Positions 36,255 through 43,035 of a stretch of 43,035 bases of DNA are shown in pieces. The notes below the pieces were generated by a model, which saw only the letters and a list, made by a program, of their open reading frames with translations, was not told the DNA's origin and did no database searches. The DNA is from Oceanospirillaceae bacterium ASP10-02a (GTDB taxonomy: Bacteria; Pseudomonadota; Gammaproteobacteria; Pseudomonadales; Balneatricaceae), in NCBI GenBank assembly GCA_905182035.1, contig CAJIZL010000027.1, positions 1 to 43,035 of the forward strand, read 5' to 3'. Every line of letters begins with the position of its first letter. The first letter of the stretch is position 1. Position numbers and translations under genes: made by a program.

Positions 36255-37511
36255 CTACATGTTTGCAATAATAGCGTCACCAAATTCAGAGCAAGACAGT
36301 AAAGTAGCATCGTCCATTTGACGTTCAAAGTCATAAGTTACAGTTTTGGCATTAATCGCACCCTCGGTGCCAGAGACAATCAAGTCCGCCGCTTCAAGCC
36401 AGCCTAAATGACGTAACATCATCTCGGCCGATAAAATAATAGAACCAGGGTTTACCTTGTTTTGGCCTGCATACTTAGGAGCAGTACCATGGGTAGCTTC
36501 AAAAATGGCAATATCATCACTGAGATTAGCTCCTGGGGCTATGCCAATGCCACCTACCTCTGCTGCTAGGGCATCGGATAAGTAGTCACCATTCAAGTTC
36601 AATGTAGCGATGACGTCATATTCTTCCGGACGTAAAAGAATTTGTTGTAGCATGGCGTCGGCAATAACGTCTTTGATGATAATGTTTTTACCGGTATTTG
36701 GATTGGTCATTTCGCACCAAGGTCCTGCGCCTATAGTTGTTGCGCCAAATTCTTGCTGGGCAATTTCATAACCCCATTCTTTAAAGGCACCTTCAGTAAA
36801 CTTCATGATGTTGCCCTTGTGAACCAAGGTTAAAGAATCACGATCATTATCAATAGTGTACTGGATAGCTTTACGAACTAATCGTTTAGTTCCCTCTTCT
36901 GATACAGGTTTGATGCCAATGCCACACATTTGGTCAAAACGAATTTTGGTGACACCCATTTCTTCTTGTAAAAACTTAATAACTTTGTCAGCTTCGGCAG
37001 AACCAGCCTGCCACTCAACGCCGGCATAAATGTCTTCTGAATTTTCGCGGAAGATAATCATGTCTACGTTTTCTGGCTTTAGCACTGGGCTAGGTACACC
37101 GGTAAACCAGCGCACAGGGCGTTGACACACATACAGGTCTAATTCTTGGCGCAGAGCTACATTTAAAGAGCGTATGCCACCACCTACGGGTGTGGTTAAA
37201 GGGCCTTTAATGCCTACTTTAAATTCTTTAAACGCAGCTAATGTTTCTTCCGGCATCCAAGTGTCTGCATCGTAGGTTACGGTCGCTTTTTCACCAGCGT
37301 ATACTTCCATCCAATGAATTTTTTTGCTGCCATTGAAGGCTTTCTCTATGGCGGCGTCTACCACCTTAAGCATTACTGGTGAAACGTCAAAACCGATGCC
37401 ATCGCCTTCAATATAAGGGATAATAGGGTCGTTAGGCACGTTGAGAGAAAGGTCGGCGTTAACAGTGATCTTAGAGCCTTGCTCTGGGACGATGATGTTT
37501 TGATATGTCAT
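36255..37511 (-). CDS. icd: NADP-dependent isocitrate dehydrogenase
   Basis: TCA-cycle enzyme converting isocitrate to 2-oxoglutarate with NADPH formation. The 418-residue product has the normal length for the homodimeric bacterial type. Visible are the substrate loop with the regulatory serine in [17 protein letters not shown] (the serine phosphorylated by AceK in E. coli), the [14 protein letters not shown] segment, and the C-terminal metal/cofactor part [21 protein letters not shown] and [13 protein letters not shown]. It is divergent from rluE and converges with cspD. Confidence 0.97.
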   Translation of the reverse strand: MTYQNIIVPEQGSKITVNADLSLNVPNDPIIPYIEGDGIGFDVSPVMLKVVDAAIEKAFNGSKKIHWMEVYAGEKATVTYDADTWMPEETLAAFKEFKVGIKGPLTTPVGGGIRSLNVALRQELDLYVCQRPVRWFTGVPSPVLKPENVDMIIFRENSEDIYAGVEWQAGSAEADKVIKFLQEEMGVTKIRFDQMCGIGIKPVSEEGTKRLVRKAIQYTIDNDRDSLTLVHKGNIMKFTEGAFKEWGYEIAQQEFGATTIGAGPWCEMTNPNTGKNIIIKDVIADAMLQQILLRPEEYDVIATLNLNGDYLSDALAAEVGGIGIAPGANLSDDIAIFEATHGTAPKYAGQNKVNPGSIILSAEMMLRHLGWLEAADLIVSGTEGAINAKTVTYDFERQMDDATLLSCSEFGDAIIANM

Positions 37512-37680
37512 GAGTTCTCCGAATGCATAAAAAATAATCTTGAAGCGTAGATAAGCGACCTAAAAAGTCGTTTTTGTAGTCGGGGCCAATTATAGCTTGA
37601 ATGCCCCGGCAGGCCCAAGGAATCATGTAGTTATTTTACAAAATTCTAACAATTCATAGAACCAATAAGGAATTTGTTAC

Positions 37681-38244
37681 GTGCCTAATATCCTCTTTTT
37701 TAATAAACCTTTCCAGGTGCTAAGTCAGTTTAACGACGATCAAGGCCGGGAAACTTTAGCGGCTTACATCGATATGCCAAAATTTTATGCCGCTGGACGA
37801 CTAGACTATGATTCAGAAGGCCTTATGGTATTGACCAATGACGGGCAATTACAACAGCAGATAGCAAACCCAAAACATAAGTTAGAAAAAACCTATTGGG
37901 TTCAAGTTGAAGGTCGAGTAGATGAACATCAGTTAAAATGCTTACGAGCTGGGCCGGTGCTCAAGGATGGCCCTACTAAACCTGCCAAAGTAAGGCTGTT
38001 AGGCGCTGAAACAAAAAACCTATGGCCACGTGTTCCCCCAATCAGAGAGCGAGTTTCTATACCAACTCAATGGTTAGAAATTCGTATTAGTGAAGGCCGA
38101 AATCGGCAAGTAAGACGTATGACGGCCGCCGTAAACTTACCCACTTTGAGGCTAGTCCGAGTAGCAATTGGTAAGTGGAAGTTAAAAGGCCTCAATGTTG
38201 GCGAATGGCGCTTGGAACAAACCGAAGGTCCACAGCATAAATAA
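37681..38244 (+). CDS. rluE: 23S rRNA pseudouridine synthase RluE
   Basis: A 187-residue RsuA-family pseudouridine synthase; E. coli RluE modifies U2457 of 23S rRNA. The catalytic motif GRLDYDSEGLMVLTNDG (Asp 42) is clear, along with KLEKTYWVQVEG and the C-terminal EGRNRQVRRMTAAVNLPTLRLVR. The protein lacks the N-terminal S4 domain, as RluE does. The start is GTG 37681 with AAGGA upstream. It is divergent from icd and converges with moaE, five bases apart. Confidence 0.93.
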   Translation: MPNILFFNKPFQVLSQFNDDQGRETLAAYIDMPKFYAAGRLDYDSEGLMVLTNDGQLQQQIANPKHKLEKTYWVQVEGRVDEHQLKCLRAGPVLKDGPTKPAKVRLLGAETKNLWPRVPPIRERVSIPTQWLEIRISEGRNRQVRRMTAAVNLPTLRLVRVAIGKWKLKGLNVGEWRLEQTEGPQHK

Positions 38245-38249
38245 CCTGC

Positions 38250-38708
38250 TTACCAACGTTTGTCGGCTTGCTGATCGGACTCTTTACCTTTAACCCATTG
38301 TTTGCCGTTTTCGGTAAATTCTGCTTTCCAAAACGGCGCATCTTGTTTTAGGTAGTCCATCACGAACTCGCATGCACAAAAGGCATCACTGCGATGACGT
38401 GATGTTACACCCACAAGCACGATTTGCTCATGACGTAGTAACTTACCCACCCTATGGACCACATGAATGCCTTCTATAGCCCAGCGCTGATGTGCTTTAT
38501 CCACTATTTGTTGTAAACAGGCTTCGGTCATGCCCGGGTAATGCTCGAGTTGCATGGCCTCTACTTTGGCATCGTCCAAATCACGCACTAAACCCACAAA
38601 CAATACTGCAGCACCCGTACCGGCTGGGTTTATTTTGAGCAACATTTGGTAATGCTGGCTAATATCAAAGTCTGCTTCTTGCACAAGGATGAGATCATTG
38701 GTTTTCAT
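38250..38708 (-). CDS. moaE: Molybdopterin synthase catalytic subunit MoaE
   Basis: Large subunit of molybdopterin synthase, which inserts sulfur from MoaD-thiocarboxylate into precursor Z. The 152-residue product keeps the family signatures FVGLVRD, LEHYPGMTE, IHVVHRVGKLLRHE, VGVTSRHRSDAF, and APFWKAEF with the active-site lysine. The partner moaD and other moa genes are not next to it, which is unusual; they must lie elsewhere or the gene has been moved. It is divergent from mnmA. Confidence 0.94.
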   Translation of the reverse strand: MKTNDLILVQEADFDISQHYQMLLKINPAGTGAAVLFVGLVRDLDDAKVEAMQLEHYPGMTEACLQQIVDKAHQRWAIEGIHVVHRVGKLLRHEQIVLVGVTSRHRSDAFCACEFVMDYLKQDAPFWKAEFTENGKQWVKGKESDQQADKRW

Positions 38709-38812
38709 GCAGGTAAAAATCCTTGGAATCTTTCCATAAGCCTAGGCGTGAGGACTTGGTTCGGTTAAAATTACGTCTGTTATCTATTCTGTTTATCGCT
38801 TGAATTAAATCT

Positions 38813-39910
38813 ATGAGTGAATCCTCCTCTACACGCGTTATTGTCGGTATGTCCGGCGGTGTTGACTCTTCTGTTTCTGCTTTGCTGCTAATGCAACAAG
38901 GATACCACGTTGAAGGCCTGTTCATGAAGAACTGGGACGAAGATGATAGCACAGAGTATTGCACTGCTAAGCAAGACTTAGCCGATGCTCAAGCGGTCTG
39001 CGAAAAACTAGGTATCCACTTACACGCTGCAAACTTTGCCGCAGAATATTGGGATAACGTGTTTGAACATTTTTTAGCTGAATATAAAGCGGGGCGCACG
39101 CCTAATCCAGATATTCTATGTAACCGTGAAATTAAATTTAGAGCTTTTTTAGACTACGCCAAAACCCTTGGTGCAGATTATATTGCTACGGGGCACTATG
39201 TTCAGCGTCAAGGTGAGGGCCTTCGGTGTCAGTTGGTTAAAGGCCTAGATGGCAATAAAGACCAAAGTTACTTTTTGCATGCCGTAGGCGCTTTAGAAAT
39301 GAGCCAAACCTTGTTCCCTATTGGTGCTATGGAAAAACCAATAGTGCGCTCTATAGCCGAAGCTCATGGCTTGGCTAACCACGATAAAAAAGACAGCACA
39401 GGTATCTGTTTTATTGGCGAACGTCGATTCAAAGACTTTCTACAACAATATTTGCCTGCTCAACCGGGCAAGATTGAAACCGTCGATGGTGATGTCATCG
39501 GCGATCATCAAGGGCTAATGTATCACACCATTGGTCAACGCCAAGGTTTAGGCATTGGTGGCTTAGCCAATTATAATGAATCTGCCTGGTACGTAGTGGA
39601 TAAAAATTTAGACCGCAACCGGTTAATCGTCGCCCAAGGCAAAAATCACCCACGCTTATTTAAACCCTCCCTTACCTGTCAGCAGTTGATGTGGGTCGAT
39701 GGCAAGGGCCCTGACTTAATGCAAGGTGTCTCTGTAGAGTTGATGGCTAAAATACGCTACCGCCAAGCAGATCAAACGTGTACCTTAACAGTCTTGCCTA
39801 ATGGGAAAATAAATGTGGTATTTATAGAACCACAAAGAGCCGTCACACCAGGCCAATCTATTGTGTTTTATGATGGTGATGTATGTCTTGGAGGAGCAGT
39901 CATTGATTAG
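38813..39910 (+). CDS. mnmA: tRNA-specific 2-thiouridylase MnmA
   Basis: Forms 2-thiouridine at position 34 of Lys, Glu and Gln tRNAs, using ATP and sulfur passed by TusE. The 365-residue product has the PP-loop SGGVDSS (14-20), the nucleophilic Cys 103 in [12 protein letters not shown] and the persulfide-carrying Cys 199 in [11 protein letters not shown]. The C-terminal domain has the LGIGGLAN and [12 protein letters not shown] segments. tusDCBE, which feed it sulfur, lie about 15 kb upstream. hflD begins within its last codons. Confidence 0.97.
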   Translation: MSESSSTRVIVGMSGGVDSSVSALLLMQQGYHVEGLFMKNWDEDDSTEYCTAKQDLADAQAVCEKLGIHLHAANFAAEYWDNVFEHFLAEYKAGRTPNPDILCNREIKFRAFLDYAKTLGADYIATGHYVQRQGEGLRCQLVKGLDGNKDQSYFLHAVGALEMSQTLFPIGAMEKPIVRSIAEAHGLANHDKKDSTGICFIGERRFKDFLQQYLPAQPGKIETVDGDVIGDHQGLMYHTIGQRQGLGIGGLANYNESAWYVVDKNLDRNRLIVAQGKNHPRLFKPSLTCQQLMWVDGKGPDLMQGVSVELMAKIRYRQADQTCTLTVLPNGKINVVFIEPQRAVTPGQSIVFYDGDVCLGGAVID

Positions 39911-40550
39911 TCGCTTAAACCTCAACCAAGAACGCGTGTTGGCCTTAGCTGCTGTAGTTCAAGCCGCAGCACTAGTTCACCAAGTCGCAAGTACTGGACA
40001 AGCCGACGAAAGCGCTAGCCGCTGTAGTCTTGCATCGCTTTTTGTCACTAACCCAGACAGTAGTGAAGATGTATTTGGCGGTGCTGAAGCAATTAACAAT
40101 TTACGCTTAGGTTTAGTAACCTTAAAATCTATTATATCTCAAGATCAAAGCACAGGAGCCCAAGAAATTACCCGTTATGTGCTGGGGTTGGCTCACTTGC
40201 AAGGCAAGCTGCGTAAACGCCCGGAAATGCTTAACGACATTAGTAAACAATTAAGTCATAGCCAAAGACAAGTTGATCTGTATGAATTGGTGCACCCTAA
40301 TGTGTTCGCCAGTGTTGCTGAAACCTACTCTTCTACTTTGAGCAGTTTTCATTTTCGTATCCAAGTTACCGGTAATCCCACTTACCTTCAGCAACCCATG
40401 AACACCAATCGTGTGCGCAGCTACCTTCTTGCCGGCATTCGTGCAACCACATTGTGGCGCCAAGTTGGTGGTCGTAAGTGGCAGTTAGTATTGTTTAAAA
40501 ATTCCTACCAGCGTGAATTAGACGCGTTGCTTAGTCAACTTAGTCATTAA
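39903..40550 (+). CDS. hflD: HflD-like high-frequency lysogenisation protein
   Basis: Peripheral membrane protein; in E. coli it affects lambda CII and lysogeny, but its normal cellular role is poorly known. The 215-residue product is largely helical, with the family segments [32 protein letters not shown] and the C-terminal [20 protein letters not shown] and [19 protein letters not shown]. The start is TTG 39903, inside the last mnmA codons, with a strong GGAGGAG (39890-39896) seven bases before it. The longer ATG at 39861 would lie deep in mnmA and add a non-family peptide. mnmA-hflD-purB is the usual order. Confidence 0.92.
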   Translation: MISRLNLNQERVLALAAVVQAAALVHQVASTGQADESASRCSLASLFVTNPDSSEDVFGGAEAINNLRLGLVTLKSIISQDQSTGAQEITRYVLGLAHLQGKLRKRPEMLNDISKQLSHSQRQVDLYELVHPNVFASVAETYSSTLSSFHFRIQVTGNPTYLQQPMNTNRVRSYLLAGIRATTLWRQVGGRKWQLVLFKNSYQRELDALLSQLSH

Positions 40551-40566
40551 CCTAAACCTAACCTAG

Positions 40567-41942
<1,376 letters not shown>

Positions 41943-41943
<1 letters not shown>

Positions 41944-43035
41944 TGACGATGGCACCATTGACCCATTTGGGTGATTTGGCTGTAGCCGAATTTATTGCAG
42001 ATTACTGGCAGCAAAAGCCAGTGTGTATCCGTAACGGTATTGCCTTTGAAGAGGCGCTCATCGCCATGGACGAGTTAGCAGGGTTAGCTCTAGAGCCAGA
42101 GGTAGAGTCGCGTTTAATTGAAAACAAAGGTGACATAAAAGATTGGCAAGTTACCCACGGCCCGTTAAAAGAAGTTGATTTTAATAAAGAACGAGATTTT
42201 CCTTGGACCTTGCTGGTGCAGGGTGTCGATTGCTTTGTGCCCCAAGTACATGATTTTTTGGCTAAATTTAGATTTTTACCCAGTTGGCGCTTAGACGACC
42301 TAATGATTAGTTATGCCACTAAAGGTGCTGGCGTTGGTGCCCATTACGATCGTTATGATGTATTTTTGATTCAAGGTGAAGGACAGCGCCAATGGCAAAT
42401 CGGCCAAACCTGCAGCGAAAACTCAGCTTTAATGGCCCACGATCAACTCTGTTTGTTACAAGACTTTGAGTGGCACGAAGAATTCATTCTTAACCCAGGC
42501 GATATGTTGTATATCCCGCCTCTTGTGGCCCATCAGGGTGTAGCAGTTTCCGATGCTTGCGTAACCTATTCTGTAGGATTTCGTTCGCCTTCCCATGGCG
42601 ATGTACTCACCACCTTTGCCGACGAGCGTAGCATCGACATTAGTGCCGACCTGCGTCTAAAAGACCAAGGCTTTACGCCTAACAGTGGCGAAATAAGCGC
42701 TGCAGATGTTGAGGGTTTGATGCAGTTAATGCGAGACCAAATTACCCCAGAGAATGTTGCTCAGTGGTTTGGTAAACACAGCACAGAAGCCAAGTACCCC
42801 GCTTTAGACATGGCTGAAGACGCTATGGACCTAGCAGAGTTAGAAAGCATCATTAACGATGCATACGGCGTATTGAGGGTGTCAGAAGGGGTGCGCTTGG
42901 CTTATACATGGCAAGGTGACGGTGGTTTAACCCTATTTGTACAAGGTGAGGCGTTGCCATGCCCACCCGAGGCAACTGCCTTTGTTGAAGCTATTGCAAA
43001 CCAGTGGTTGCTAGAAGTGGATGAAATGGCACCTG
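41943..43035 (+). CDS. roxA: Ribosomal protein L16 arginine hydroxylase (YcfD/RoxA), 3' end outside window
   Basis: A cupin-fold JmjC-type 2-oxoglutarate and iron(II) oxygenase that hydroxylates an arginine of ribosomal protein L16. The 364 codons present are open to the window edge. Iron ligands are visible in GAHYDRYDVFLIQ (H-x-D) and PPLVAHQG (distal His). Family segments DDLMISYATKGAGVGAH, LNPGDMLYIPP and VTYSVGFRSPSHGD closely follow E. coli YcfD. It starts ATG 41943, overlapping the purB stop. The last few tens of residues are probably missing, judging by the family length. Confidence 0.95.

Overview
The window is an almost fully coding stretch of a gammaproteobacterial chromosome with moderately low GC by eye. 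Gene order from the BI-1/tus genes to the L16 hydroxylase gene follows the order I know from Pseudomonas and Oceanospirillales relatives (yccA-tusDCBE, serS-crcB-rarA-lolA-ftsK, aat-bpt-infA, clpA-clpS-cspD-icd, mnmA-hflD-purB-roxA). A DMSP-lyase-like gene, an alanine dehydrogenase and a taurine/nitrate-type ABC transporter suggest a marine heterotroph. I cannot name the genus. I saw no tRNA, rRNA, CRISPR array, insertion sequence or phage gene, and no gene-free stretch exceeds 300 bases.

Layout. (1) 1-4.5 kb is the accessory part: the end of an ABC permease, its ATPase, a small membrane protein with a possible frameshift, a class I glutamine amidotransferase, a globin with a SAP-like tail, and an M24-fold enzyme whose metal and catalytic residues fit the DMSP lyase DddP. 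(2) 4.5-6.3 kb holds an Lrp/AsnC regulator divergent from ald, with AT-rich palindromes between them. (3) 6.3-15.2 kb is a proteostasis block: tig, clpP, clpX, lon (behind a sigma-32-like promoter), hupB, ppiD. (4) 15.2-21.5 kb holds hpt, an unknown 80-residue protein, uvrC-pgsA-gacA, then an unknown small gene plus an EamA permease behind a LexA-like box, an XRE regulator and hspQ. (5) 21.5-23.8 kb holds BI-1 and the TusDCB/TusE sulfur relay. (6) 23.8-30.2 kb is a minus-strand run ftsK-lolA-rarA-crcB-serS. (7) 30.4-33 kb holds a CheW-like protein interrupted by a zinc-binding CZB domain, then aat, bpt and infA. (8) 33-36.3 kb holds clpA, clpS and cspD. (9) 36.3 kb to the end holds icd, rluE, moaE, mnmA, hflD, purB and the 5' part of roxA.

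Functional links. Aat and Bpt attach leucine or phenylalanine to protein N-termini and ClpS hands such substrates to ClpA, so the specific parts of the bacterial N-degron pathway lie within 5 kb. ClpP, the shared protease, is in the earlier block with ClpX. TusDCB and TusE deliver sulfur to MnmA for tRNA 2-thiolation, and mnmA lies in the same window. Most units end in clear rho-independent terminators, several usable from both sides. I found no obviously new multi-gene system. The best leads are the DddP-like enzyme, the split CheW-CZB protein, the globin-SAP protein, the LexA-box unit and a tusD ribosome binding site buried in a terminator.
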